A DNA stretch of 64,000 nucleotides from Archilochus colubris (GCA_023079485.1 CM041085.1:96049115-96113114); one strand, 5' to 3'. Positions 1 through 10,525 are shown, numbered from the stretch's first letter. Notes: generated by a model from the letters alone, not told the origin. Translations and numbers: made by a program.

Positions 1-1368
1 TACTTGAAAAATATTAGCAATGAATTCTAACCATCCTTTTTTATGTTTCAAAAAAAATTTAAAAAGAAGGAAAGGTGAAGGGTCTATTATTAGAAGACAA
101 GAATCAGCCATCTGGTACACCAAAATATGTTGTCCACTCTCTGAAAGGATAAGAATCCCAAGCGAATCATCACACATCACATCAGTACAGGAAATTCTGC
201 ACAAGCAGGGAGGGAAAAGAAATATCCTAACATAAAGGTTATGAAAACCACTAGTGAATTATTTCAGGCAATTTGTGGTTTTGGCCTGAATGTAGTTTGA
301 AAAATCAGGTTAACAACCTCATCACACAAAGCGTTGTGACTGCTCACAGTGTGTTATCCTCTCTTTCTTCTTGCCCTACACTTGAGATGGCACAAAGGGA
401 AAGACAATTATTGAGGCTTTTGCAGACTCATGTAAGTAACTACGTGTATCACAGATGAAGATAAAACTGGAAAAAAGGGCCCTGAATCTGGTGAAAGGCT
501 TTGCAGCACCCTTCAGATGTAGAGAGGCAGCCTCTGGGTGACTGGTGTGCAAGCTGAAGTTTTCCAGTGTCTCCTCTAAGCTCACTCCACACCACTATGC
601 ACTTCCTGAGTACAGTGCTCTCTGTGGTCTCTCTCAGCACCAAACTACAAAGCCAACTTCTGCCTGCATGGCTACAGGTCATCACACTCACTTCCCTCCC
701 CCCCTCTCTTCTGGCTGGCATTACTGTGGATGGAAGACATCCTTAGGGATGTCCAAGTACCACTCATCCCAGATAACAATGGGAAACAACACAGGAATGA
801 AACTCAAACATCGAGACTGTTTACCTCTACACACCAGTTGTATTTTAACTCTTGGCTCTCCAGGAGGTTATTTCAAGATCTTTGATGTTCTTCTCACAGT
901 TGCATGATACAGTTTGTATCCCAAACTGAAAACATCTGGGCTTTGTGGAATGCAAAGGTCATCTTTGAAAACTTGAAAATACTTATTGATATTCAAATTT
1001 ACATCAGGATTCCAAAAATCAGGTAGCTGCCTGCAGACACCTTCTTTGCAGACATTACACTGGTTTTCCAACTGTTCTTTCAATTTGAGTTCAAAGACAC
1101 ACAATACAGAGACAGACTTGGGAGAAGTAGCATCTAACTATTATGTCCATGTTTGCCAGTTCCCACATCTCTGCCACAATGACCCAGTAAAAGTCACTCT
1201 GCTAGCTGCCTTTGCCTCACCATATGCAGATCTACTATGCTGCCAATGAAGAGAGATTTTAATATAACCCCTAAGACAACAGAGCACAAACATTTGTTTT
1301 TAATATACCATTTGTCAATTAAGAAGCACAAGAATTATAGGAACCGACTCATAGCATGCAGAACTTAC
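1..1368 (-). other. FBXO25: FBXO25 intron 4 (partial, runs off the window)
   Basis: This is the intron downstream of the 50-bp exon. Its donor reads GTAAGT on the minus strand at 1368-1363. I looked on the minus strand for the next conserved block of the family, which follows the 'KESTRE' end of exon 4, and did not find it, so the following exon should lie left of position 1. Several open frames here (for example 545-907 + and 868-1104 -) resemble no known protein and are taken as chance. No repeat family was recognised. Confidence 0.7.
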
Positions 1369-1418
1369 TTCCCTCGTGCTTTCTTTATGAACATAAATCC
1401 ACTTCTCACGATAAAAAC
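1369..1418 (-). CDS. FBXO25: FBXO25 coding exon 4 (50 bp)
   Basis: This short internal exon of F-box protein 25 is read on the minus strand. It is bounded by the acceptor TTTATTTTAG (next to 1418) and the donor GTAAGT (1368-1363). Its first two bases, GT, complete the codon begun by the T that ends exon 3, giving Cys83. It then encodes FYREKWIYVHKESTRE (residues 84-99) and ends on a codon boundary. This stretch is nearly invariant between FBXO25 and its paralogue FBXO32 (atrogin-1), which supports the identification. FBXO25 is the substrate-recognition subunit of an SCF (SKP1-CUL1-F-box) ubiquitin ligase and is largely nuclear in mammals. The F-box lies further towards the C-terminus, outside the window. 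At 50 bp the exon is too short for ORF-length gene finders. Identification is from recalled family sequence plus splice-phase agreement and was not checked by alignment. Confidence 0.9.
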
Positions 1419-2715
1419 CTAAAATAAAATGAAAATACAAGCATTTTTAGGCTTAGACTTTAGGTAATGCCTTCTAGAAAGAAACCAAAAAATGATAGAA
1501 ATTGAAACTCAATAAAATGCTTCATAGGACAGGCCAGATGGTAGAACAGTTTTTATGAAAGAAGTTTACAAAAGCTGAAAAGGATGACTACAAATTTTCA
1601 GGCAATGTACTTAAAAAAAAGGAAGCTTAAATCATTTTATAAAATCAAACACAGGAGTTGGCACACAAATGGCAGGCATAGCACAGCTTTTGTTAGCTGG
1701 GTACCAAGAACCAGTCAATTTCTCCTACAAAACTCCTGCAATTTTTAAATCCAACTGGCTCCTTAGCCACTTAACAAAAGTACAAAAGTAAGCAACCTTT
1801 CTGTTCCTGAAATCTCCACCCCTCTAATTTTCTTCTGTAAAGGTGCCTGATTTGCATCCACTCGCTGCAGAATGCTGCAGGGAAGTCAACTCTGCAAAAC
1901 TAATAAAGGCAAATAGACTTCAGCTTTCAGAAGTCTGGTATGCTGTCAAATGAAACCACACTCTTACATTTGAATACTCTGAATCACTTCATGCTCAGAC
2001 AAGGCTGGGGAAGATCATAGCTTTCTGCAAGATTATCTCCATTACAATTTTGGGAACATACAAATAATGGAGATAATTTCAAGATCAAAGCATTAGAAAT
2101 GCCAAAAAGTTGCTTATGAACTTACCTTATTTACCTTTTCCAAATTCTCTACTTGCTGTCATACACATATTTGCAGTGTAAAGTACAGGTGATCTTTTAA
2201 AAAAGTGAGAACTGACAAAAATGGCTTGATACTTTAGCTTTTTCAAAAAGATACTATTTTGAAGAAATTCAATAACTGTGAAGTCTTTGCCAAGAGCTAT
2301 AGGTATAATGACAAAATATATTCATGAACTGATTCTTGAGATGTAAGACTAGTTGGAATTTGAATTAAGCAAAACCAAAACAGTTGCTTTGGTAAGCAGA
2401 ATCTTCCATTAGACATCCAGATGAATTTAATCTAAAACTAGTCTGTGAAACAAAACCCTGGTTATTTTCAGAAGACATTTATTATTCAGGAATTACTGGT
2501 CAAATTAATTATATTTGGAAAATTGTATAACAAATGATCAATGCCACAGTTCAATTAAGATGTATCACTTCTGACATCAAAATTTGTTGCCAGTACAAAA
2601 GTAAAGATAACTCAGAAGGCTACTCTGCAGATTAATATAAACGAATAGCTATTTTAAAATTTAACCTATGAGAGGGTTCCAAAATCTATTAAAAAACAAA
2701 ACAAAACAGTCTTAC
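1419..2715 (-). other. FBXO25: FBXO25 intron 3
   Basis: Intron of 1,297 bp between exons 3 and 4, phase 1, with donor GTAAGA at 2715 and a T-rich acceptor tract ending TTTTAG at 1419. It is AT-rich and no repeat or RNA gene was recognised in it. Confidence 0.85.
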
Positions 2716-2825
2716 ATTGAGAATCTGTGTTATTCCTAAAATGATCCTTTTTTCTTTTCTTGGCTGCAAACTCACAATCTTCAGTACTGTATATTTCTTC
2801 ATCCTCATCATCACCAGTTAAGATG
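2716..2825 (-). CDS. FBXO25: FBXO25 coding exon 3 (110 bp)
   Basis: This internal exon is read on the minus strand, with acceptor TTTGTTTCAG (next to 2825) and donor GTAAGA (2715-2710). Its first base, C, completes the GT that ends exon 2, giving Val46. Thirty-six codons follow (Ile47-Gln82), and one final T carries into exon 4. The first part is strongly acidic (GDDEDEEIYSTED, residues 50-62). It is followed by a basic KKRKK cluster at residues 68-72 and then DHFRNNT. The basic cluster and what follows are the conserved part of the FBXO25/FBXO32 N-terminus, and KKRKK is a plausible nuclear-localisation signal, in keeping with the known nuclear location of FBXO25. The acidic segment differs from the mammalian version as I recall it, so it looks like a fast-changing linker. 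The identification rests on similarity recalled from the family and on the exact phase fit with both neighbouring exons. Confidence 0.92.
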
Positions 2826-4610
2826 CTGAAACAAATACACCTCATTAGAACAGCAGTGATTAAATATTTAAAATGCTTGTAGATTATCACGCTCTGCATT
2901 ATGGTCTGGCATCTGGGAAAAAATAAAACATTTTTGACAATGCTCCTCTTCTACAGACTTCTGATGGCTTACAGCAATCCTGAGAGAAGCTGTCGTGCTC
3001 TTTTCCTCCCAGTGAAATACAAAGAATTATCTTCCTAGTAGCTACCTTGTAAATCATTACTGACACAAGGACTACGGAGGAGCCAGTATTAGCTGGACAA
3101 CTGATTGTCTGCAGAGCTCTAGTGTACAAAACATCATTACGTGAAATGGACCAAGCCTTGAAAAACTGCACACAAATAAAAGCCAGCACAGAATTACTGC
3201 ATATCCTAACATAGGCAGAAAGCCAACAAAGAAAGACACCTCTATTACTACTGTTGACTTTGGGGCAAATACACTATTTTAACGAATACCTGAATCAGAA
3301 CCCTGTACATAATTCACATCACAGTACTGTTTTACCAGTGATTTGTAGGGCATCAAGAACCATGTGGTCTACACTTCTCTATCCAGAGAGAATCAACTAT
3401 ACCTATGTCACTTTTGACGTCTAATTATGTAACCTAACCCTGAGGAATATACTGAATAAATTCAACTATATTGTATAATATAGATTGTGTGAACATACAT
3501 ATAAATTACAAACAAATTATTTTAAAAGCTTTCTTGGATAAACAAACCTTTCTGTAATTCATACAGAAATTAAAAAACTGCCTGTGCTACATAAAGGCCA
3601 TGCAGTTTCATAAAGTTTCACTTTCCATTTTTGCAGATAATGGAAAAGAACAGCAGTGCAGACAAAGAGTGTTCATTTTTCAAGTACAGAGAAGGAAGAT
3701 ACTTTGTATGAAGGCCACAGACTTGCACAGATAAGCAAAATAACTAAGGATACGTGGCACTGAAGCTTAACTATGGCTATTTTATTTCCACATTATTATT
3801 CTCTGACAAGAAAGTTATACGCAAAACCCTTCCCATTCATCACTACTTTTTAATATAAACTTGCCAGATGAATCTATCAGTATTAGTTTTAACTTCAAAT
3901 TGTACTTGCAACAGCTGAACACTGTAAAACTGAAAGGCACCAGTTTATTCAAAAATAAAGGGACATTAAGTTGTAAAAATCAGATTCTATAAGTTTATTG
4001 CTACTAGTTTAGGCAATTAAAGTTTTGAGGCTTGAACAGTGTCTTAAGGAAGATGATTACATAACACTGAAAGTTTTACTTTTTAAGTTGCTCTTATCAG
4101 TAATTGCTATTTGAGCTTAAAGATACAGAAGCTGAGAAGACTTAGAAGCAGAAAGTTGTTTTCACCTTATGTTCAAATCCTGGAAAAAAAACAACACTCA
4201 TTGTATTCAGAGAGCTCAATCCAAGGTGAGGAATTCAGTTGGTGTCTTACAATTTTTAAAACAGATCATAAAGACTCGACAACTTCAATATTCTATGCAA
4301 ATGCCAAATATCATACCTGGTCACACAAGAGTTTAGAAATAAGGCACTGGTAACTGACAAACATCAACAAGTGACTGATTATATAAGATTTCAATCCATC
4401 AGAATCACCAGCAAACTTGCTGAGGGTAAACTGAGTCCCTTCATCCAGGTCAATGATGAATACATTGCACAGGACAGGCTCCAGTACTGCAATAAGTACT
4501 GAAGTAAGAGCTACAGAATGGAGGGTCTCATTGTTTCCATCTCTGTTTCCATAAATGGAATCAATTTAAATTACACTATCCAAGCATTGTTCCAAATAAT
4601 TTAAATTATG

Positions 4611-5105
4611 CAGAGAATCACAGAATGTTATGGGTCAGAAAGAACCTCTAGAGACCATGCAGTCTACTCTGCCAGGGTAAGTTCAGCTAGAGCACATTGC
4701 ACAGGATGGCGTCCCAGTGGGTTCTGAATGTTGCCAGACTCCATCACCCATCCTCAAAGTAAGTAAGTTCCTCCTCTTGCTTAGATGGAACTTGCTATAT
4801 TCAGGTTTGTGTCTGCTACCTCTTGTCCTGTCACTGGCCACCACTGAAGAAAGACTGGCCCCATCCTCCTGACACAGCCCCTGCCTTTAAGTACTGGTAA
4901 GCATTAAGATGCTCTTTTCTCCAAACTAAGAAGGCCCAGGTCCCTCAGCCTTTCCTCATATGCTGGATGCTCCAGCCCCCTAATAATTTTCATAGCCCTT
5001 CGCTGCACCCTCTCTAGCAGTTCCCCATCCTTCTTGAACCAGGGAGCCCAGAAATGGACACATCAGGATCTCACCAGGGCAGAGGGGAAGGTTTCCAGCA
5101 CAAGT
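4611..5105 (-). mobile_element. CR1 LINE, 3' fragment
   Basis: The reverse complement ends in a CR1-type tail (GAACC..ACATTCTGTGATTCTC). Reading up in coordinate, the matching complement contains the usual landmarks: 'ctcttgtcctgtcac', 'gatgctcttttctccaaact', 'cctcagcctttcctcatatg' and 'agcccttcgctgcacc'. These are the 3' UTR and the end of ORF2 of chicken-repeat-1 elements. It is 5'-truncated, as most CR1 copies are, and lies in FBXO25 intron 2. An overlapping minus-strand open frame (4980-5342) is repeat-derived and not a gene. Confidence 0.9.
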
Positions 5106-5799
5106 GATTGTTAACAGATATCCTAAGCTCAGCTGTCTGTTCAATATACATAGATAATTGTTTCCAAATAGTTTAAGATAGGAGAGAGAACTATCATTAA
5201 GACACAATACACTCCTGTACTTCAACAAAAAGCCCCACATATGTACTAGCAGAACCATGTGCCTGGGTATATGCTTCTTTGCACAAGTCATGTGGAAAAC
5301 AAGCCAAACCCAGGCCAGTAGTGTGTCCTTGTGTTGTGTCAAGTCAGCTGCACTCTCAGCTGGATTAGCAAGAGGGTATCTTGCAGACTGAAAGCAGTGA
5401 CCAATTCCCTTTACTTGGCATGAGAAGCTCCACCTGGATTACTAGTTTGGAGCTCCCCAGTGCAAAAAAAACTTTGGCATACTGGAACAACTTCAGTGAG
5501 TAGTTACCAAGAGGATAAGGTACAAATGTATTAGGACAAGGGAACCAAACTTGCTCAGTGTTAAGAGGAGGGAAATCTGATCATTGTTAATATCCAGTAA
5601 AAGGGTATAAACAAAAGAGAGCTAAACTAAGGTTAGAAGAGGTGAGTAGAACTAAGTTTAGTAGTAATGGACACAATCTGTGAAAAGAGAAATTCTTATT
5701 AGATTAAGGGTGGAAGCAAACAAAGGAAAAAAAAAATTGCAGGGTAATGGAACTTGGAAGAGGAACCCAGAAGGGAATTTCCATTTTTGGAAATGCACA

Positions 5800-5925
5800 A
5801 AGCTTTAACTGGACAAGGCCCTATCTATACAACCAAACCGCAGCTGGCCCTGCTTTGAATACGTGTTTGGACTAGATGACCCCCAGAGGTCCTTTCCACC
5901 CTAAATTGTTGTCATACTGTGCAAA
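5800..5925 (+). mobile_element. Short CR1-like 3' tail
   Basis: The segment 'tttggactagatgaccc' followed by 'cagaggtcctttccaccct' is the consensus end region of plus-oriented CR1 elements, although the terminal ATTCTATG unit is decayed to 'attgttgtcatactgtg'. Upstream, 'agctggccctgctttgaat' also resembles CR1. The fragment is small and old, and its left boundary is approximate. Confidence 0.7.
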
Positions 5926-7634
5926 ATAGATACTAATTGCTGATTAGCAGCAATGATCTAAATTCAAGGAGTAGTGAAATTACTCCCATGTAATAGACAG
6001 AAGCATGACTTTTAAAAAAATTAAAAATAGGGCTAAAGTTGTTTGGCTTTTCTAAGTAGATGTGCAACATGAAGATGGGGATCTGGCATCAGATGCAGAC
6101 TAGGATGGTCCTTGAGTTCAGGATTCTGACAAACCAACAAGCTAGCCAAAGAAACAGTAATAATTAAATACCTTAGATTTTATAAAAACCTCCCCTTACC
6201 CCAGGCATTTCATAGCCAGTCCCTTCAAATTATTGTACCGATTTTAATCCTGAACTTTAATGCATGTACCTTTACCAAATCAGTTCATTTAAATCTGTTT
6301 CTACCAAAACAACTTCAGAGGAGTTCAATATTAAGTTCTTTCAAACCTAAGGAAAAAAATTGTATTTTGGCTTGAAGAAGTAATAAAAATACCTCACCTT
6401 CTCTCTCTCGAAAAGATATACATCTATAGTTAGGATCAAAAGTCTTAATGATACTCACAAAAACAATGATCATTTATGTCATACTTGCCAAACAGTATTC
6501 ATTAAAATAATCCGAGATATAATTATTTAGTAGCTATGCAAATAGCTATAAAATTAAACTAGATTTCATTTGCCAGATATGTTATTAAAGATGCAAAAAA
6601 CGGGGAAAAATTTTCAAAATTTTCAAAGCAACTGAACACTCTTAGACAAGGGTAGTCCTCTGTGTTCACACTGTATGGGAGAAAAAGCCCAAATAACATC
6701 ACTGACAGATTAACACAAAAAGAAAAAAAGGCATGAAAAAAATATTAGGTCAAGGTAAGCTTAATAATAATTGTTCACTGATCAATAACTCTCTTGAGGT
6801 TTATTTCACAAGTTTAGAAAACACAGGTGTCTGAATACAGCAAGTCCTAGCTTGCCAGTATAAATTCTCTCTAAATCAGATCACTTACTCTATCATTTAC
6901 TGGACTAACAAAAAAGACACAGGCTGTTCCCTTTTGTCATTATGAGTACATTATACTGGAATTTATGACCAGGAATGCTATCCCTGAGAATAACTTCTTC
7001 ATGAAGAGACTAAGTGGAAATTTGATTAGACAAAGCTATTTATATCAAACCAGTCTGTGGGCATCTGCCAGTATTACTTTATTTAACTAATATTTTTCTC
7101 ACCTGTTCTACAGCAGCACATACAGTGATACATTGTGTTTAAGAATTGCCATAAAACTACAATTAATTCTGTGTTTGGAGCAAAGGCATTCTATTATTGC
7201 CAAAAACAGTCCTAATCCAACACCCAATATACAGAAATAGTCTTCATTCACTTCCAGGTAACATTTTAATTTCCACTTTTAATTTAAAGGAACCACTTTT
7301 CTCTTTAAATAGAATTTGACAGGTCTTTTGGTTGGTTAGATTTTTTAGTTCTTTTTATTATTATTATTTTAAAAGACGTAACAGAAGATGGGATCTGCCT
7401 ACCTAAAATACACAACTCATGAAGCAGTGACAAAAGACAGAATCTCCATAAGGGTCTCTCCCTACCTAACTAAACAAGTCATTGTTGCATTTGTTTGTAT
7501 GCTCCTAGTACGTGCTGATGATACCATCTAACACAAACACTTGCAGTCTGAATGGAAATTAGGTCAATCCTTACTTTCCCATCTGCTATTAACTCATGCA
7601 GAATCACTTCTCTATTACTATTTTTCTAACTTAC

Positions 7635-7778
7635 ACAGTGTGACTGATATCATTCAGCTGATTACTTCCATCCTCAAGTGTAGGACTGAAGGGTTCACAT
7701 CTTTTCCATCCATCTTCTGTTTTAATCCATCTCCACCCAGGAGATCTCCAGTCTTGGCCCAAAAATGGCATGTTTTCT
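7635..7778 (-). CDS. FBXO25: FBXO25 exon 2 with start codon (coding 7771-7635)
   Basis: First coding exon of F-box protein 25, read on the minus strand. The acceptor is CTTGTTTCTTATAG. Seven untranslated bases (7778-7772) precede the ATG at 7771-7769. Forty-five full codons and GT follow, up to the donor GTAAGT (7634-7629). The encoded start [17 protein letters not shown] with the following TEDGWKRCE is diagnostic: FBXO32 (atrogin-1) and FBXO25 share this tryptophan-rich opening, and the [15 protein letters not shown] form points to FBXO25. The later part ([16 protein letters not shown]) is less conserved. The A at -3 (AAAACATGC) gives a fair Kozak context, and the family match sets the start. 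An alternative AG two bases further in would shorten the 5' UTR part by 2 bp without changing the protein. Function is known from the family: an SCF ubiquitin-ligase receptor, with nuclear substrates such as ELK1 and cardiac transcription factors reported in mammals. Confidence 0.95.
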
Positions 7779-10044
7779 CTATAAGAAACAAGAAGATTTT
7801 ATTATTATTACTTAAATACTAAGAGAAGCTGCAAATTTTGTAATTATTTCAATTTTCTTTTTAACCTTAAAAAAATATTCTCTGAAAAGCAACCTTTTAA
7901 GAAACAGATTCAGTGGCTTCTTAAGTATGTTTTTGATTCTGCAACTTTACAGTTTTTGTCTTTGAGCCTTTATTAAATTAAGATAGGTTTTCTAGTTCTT
8001 TAGAACAAGAAAATAATCATCCCAGCTCAGGAAAGGGGTGATACCAAAACAGGCAAAGTTGTGTTCTGTGTAATCTGCACTGCTGTGATCAAATTGAAAC
8101 CGATTTTGAGACTATTCAAAAAATAACAGTTTATTTCAACTTCTTTACTGAAACATTTGTGAAAGATTACAAAAAGTAAGTCAGTAATTCTGTGAGGCTA
8201 GTATATGCTGACCACATTTTTTTCCCAAAGAAACAGATATTTAGTCCAAGAAATAGTTTCACTATTGCACAAGCTAAGAGTGTATCCATCAGTAACAATA
8301 ACACAAAATAACCTGTACCCATGCTGAAAACCTGGGTACACATGGAAACAGAAATGTGGAAATACCTTTTTAGCAACAGTGTATACAGAACTAGAACTAG
8401 AAAAAAAAATCCCATTGCTTCTCCCTTCCTATGGGACTGTAACACAGATCTGATTGCTGTTCAGAACTACTTGACCAAATTTCAGGGAGCTGTGGTGTAT
8501 CACGAAGATCTCTTCAATGCACCTCTCTTACATGAGAAGTGATGACTGAGTATGTCTGCCTGGACTGGTTTAAAGATTCATGCTTTTGCTCAAACTTTGC
8601 TTCCCAGTACAGCGTGGTACTGAAGCACCTCTGCGGCATCCATACTTCAGCTTGCTTTCAAGATTTCCTGCATGCTTTAGGAATCATACCTTCAGCAATG
8701 ACAAGCAACTGTTTATTTGTTAAAGCTCTCAAGACAACAAAAGATGAGCTCTCTAGATTTCGATTTCCGTGAAAATACAATGGGCCAGAGTTCTTCAATG
8801 CTCAAAAGGACTTTGAAAGCAATGTGGTCATTATCTAACAACAGGGATCTAGGGAAAGGCATTGATCACATTTTACTTCTTCCAAAAATAAAACAAACAA
8901 CAGTTCTTCACTTTGCATCATACATCCCCTTCTCAGAAGGGGGGCGAAAAGGACCAAGGAAACAAAAACCACCAAGAAGAAACACTGGAGAGCTGTGTAT
9001 GCCACTTTGCATAGCTATGGATTACATCAACTGCTGTAGCTATCCTTGCACTGGCAAGGGAGTCCAGTTTCCCATGAAGCAGGTAACTCACCACATGAGC
9101 AAACATCACTGCAAACCATTCAGGGCTGCAGCAAGTCATCCTGCTGCTCTGCCTCTGTACTTTTCTGTCTACAAGTTCTTATACTTCATAACGTGTAAAT
9201 ATGACCCAAACCATTCATTTCACTCAGCAGGAAGACTGTTGACACCATGATGGGAGCAGGCAAAGCTGTCCTGTTTTTAAGCAATCCAACACATTTCCTT
9301 TAGCATGCTAACTGAAGCGTTTCAGCAGCTCAGCTTCCAACAGAAACTGCTCCTTTTACTCTCACTACAGGCAGGTAACTGCTTGACTACCTTCTAGGAG
9401 ATAGCCTGGGTCAACATCTGTGACTCAGAGGTCAGAGTCTGCTTACAGACTTCATCCCACCTCATGTTTTATCATATCAAATGACTGCTCAAATCAAGTC
9501 TCAAACTTCCGCAAAACCATGATTCATCGACTTTTCTTTTGCTCACCCCTGTTCTGATCTCTATCTCCCCATACAATAATTTTAGTGCTTCCAGGCCACG
9601 CATTTCTCAGTTCCCACCAGGCACAAACGCTCCTCATCCTCCTCCTCACCTGAAGTGCCTACCCTGGACTTCTTTTCTCCAGCCTCCTGCTTCTCCCCTT
9701 CCCCCATACCCGTGCAGGTACCGATAGCCCCACACCCCCCTCCTCCAGGCGGGCTCCAGACACATCCCCCCCGCCCCATCTGCCCATCCTGACCCTTAAC
9801 ACCTTGCCCCAAACTACTCCAGCTTCACACCTTTCTCAGACCCAGTCCCAAAGGCCTCAACCCACACTTCGCCCTTTCTGCCTCGAAACCCGCCGGCCCG
9901 TGCGGGGGCCTCGCACATCCCCTCCTCACAACCCTCCCCTCCGCCCCGCCTCAGCTGTACACCGGGGCCCCCATCACGCGAGCCCCTCCGGGGTTCGCAT
10001 ACACAGACGCACACCGGGGGTTCCCCCCCTTCACCCCGCCTCAC
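7779..10044 (-). other. FBXO25: FBXO25 intron 1 (inferred)
   Basis: Inferred intron between the non-coding first exon in the CpG island (donor GTGAGG at 10044-10039) and exon 2. It ends in a pyrimidine-rich acceptor (TCTTCTTGTTTCTTATAG). A second good donor, TTCAG|GTGAGG at 9649-9644, could end an alternative or longer first exon. The 8.15-9.25 kb part holds an unusual run of open frames on both strands (see findings). The 9.5-10.04 kb part is increasingly C-rich towards the CpG island. Confidence 0.65.
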
Positions 10045-10160
10045 CTCAGGCCAGCGGCCCCGCAGCCCCTCCGCAGGCGCTAGGTACGGGCCGCGGGGCT
10101 ATTGACGGAAGTACCGTGGAGCGGAGCGGAGCCGAGCGCCGCTGCCCCCGCCCCCGCCCC
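10045..10160 (-). other. FBXO25: Inferred FBXO25 non-coding first exon
   Basis: On the minus strand the sequence GGCCTGAG|GTGAGG supplies a strong splice donor at 10044, directly downstream of a CCAAT/GC-box promoter. No in-frame coding start is needed, because the family start codon lies in exon 2, so this exon is taken as 5' UTR only. The right boundary (transcription start) is inferred as about 60-110 bp downstream of the CCAAT boxes and is not visible as a motif, since there is no TATA box. RNA or CAGE data would fix it. Confidence 0.5.
10105..10114 (+). promoter_or_regulatory. ETS/GABP-like site
   Basis: The sequence TGACGGAAGT carries the GGAA core in the extended CGGAAGT context preferred by ETS factors such as GABPA and ELK. 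Its place within the inferred start region of a CpG promoter is typical. Motif match only. Confidence 0.4.
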
Positions 10161-10196
10161 GGCCCCCGCCCCGGCCCCCGCCCCCTCCCGTGTCCT
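10144..10196 (-). repeat. C-rich 12-bp-periodic tract (G-rich on the minus strand)
   Basis: Tandem units of the form GGCCCCCGCCCC, about four copies, preceded by CCCCCGCCCC. On the minus, transcribed strand this gives closely spaced runs of four to five G, which could form G-quadruplexes in DNA or at the very 5' end of the RNA. It also offers overlapping Sp1/KLF sites. Confidence 0.75.
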
Positions 10197-10216
10197 GGCC
10201 CCGCCCCCTCCACTCC

Positions 10217-10222
10217 GATTGG
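10217..10222 (-). promoter_or_regulatory. CCAAT box (proximal)
   Basis: GATTGG on the plus strand gives CCAATC on the minus strand, the NF-Y motif in the orientation of FBXO25. It lies about 60-110 bp upstream of the inferred start. Confidence 0.55.
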
Positions 10223-10265
10223 CCGTGGGCCGCGGCGCTTGTTGCTACCCGGCAGTGCCCCGTGC

Positions 10266-10271
10266 CATTGG
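10266..10271 (-). promoter_or_regulatory. CCAAT box (distal)
   Basis: CATTGG on the plus strand gives CCAATG on the minus strand. It lies 49 bp from the proximal CCAAT box. Paired NF-Y sites at about this spacing are common in CpG promoters. Confidence 0.5.
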
Positions 10272-10304
10272 CTATAGCGGGCGGTGGCGTCACAGGCGGG
10301 AGCG

Positions 10305-10338
10305 TCACGTGGGGCAGGAGAGGTGCCAGGCGCACGTG
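10305..10338. promoter_or_regulatory. Two CACGTG E-boxes
   Basis: Palindromic CACGTG occurs at 10306-10311 (context TCACGTGG) and at 10333-10338 (context GCACGTGT), 27 bp apart. The first fits USF, and partly the TFEB/MITF extended site. Both sit upstream of the CCAAT boxes relative to FBXO25. Confidence 0.55.
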
Positions 10339-10390
10339 TCAATGTTTTGGTCGGCGGGAGGAGGGGCGGGGCGGGGAGGGGCTGGCGGCC

Positions 10391-10525
10391 CTGGTCCCGC
10401 CCCTCACGGTACCGGTCCTGGTCCCGCCCCTCACGGTACCCGCCCTGGTCCCGCCCCTCACGATAGCGCTACGGGTCCCACCCCTCCCGGTACCGGTCCT
10501 GGTCCCGCCCCTCCAGGTACCGATA
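10391..10525 (+). repeat. 27-bp x 5 GC-box minisatellite
   Basis: Five consecutive units, each exactly 27 bp, start at 10391, 10418, 10445, 10472 and 10499. The core, CTGGTCCCGCCCCTCACGG, is followed by a variable TACCGGTC-like end. Four units keep the GC box CCCGCCCC intact. The fourth has CCCACCCC, a CACCC-type variant. The array lies in the upstream part of the promoter and adds regularly spaced Sp1/KLF sites. As 27 is divisible by three, it also creates an artificial nine-residue protein repeat in a plus-strand open frame, which is not evidence of coding. Confidence 0.9.

Larger units (their letters stand above)
2826..7634 (-). other. FBXO25: FBXO25 intron 2
   Basis: Intron of 4,809 bp, phase 2. 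The donor is GTAAGT at 7634-7629 and the acceptor is TTTCAG just above 2825. It contains one clear CR1 fragment in the same orientation as the gene (4611-5105, minus) and one short CR1 tail on the opposite strand (about 5800-5925). Outside these it is AT-rich unique-looking sequence with no recognised features. Confidence 0.85.

Noticed and set aside
868..1104. Minus-strand open frame in FBXO25 intron 4 considered as the next exon
   Set aside because: It lacks the conserved family block expected after exon 4 and has no fitting acceptor in phase 0.
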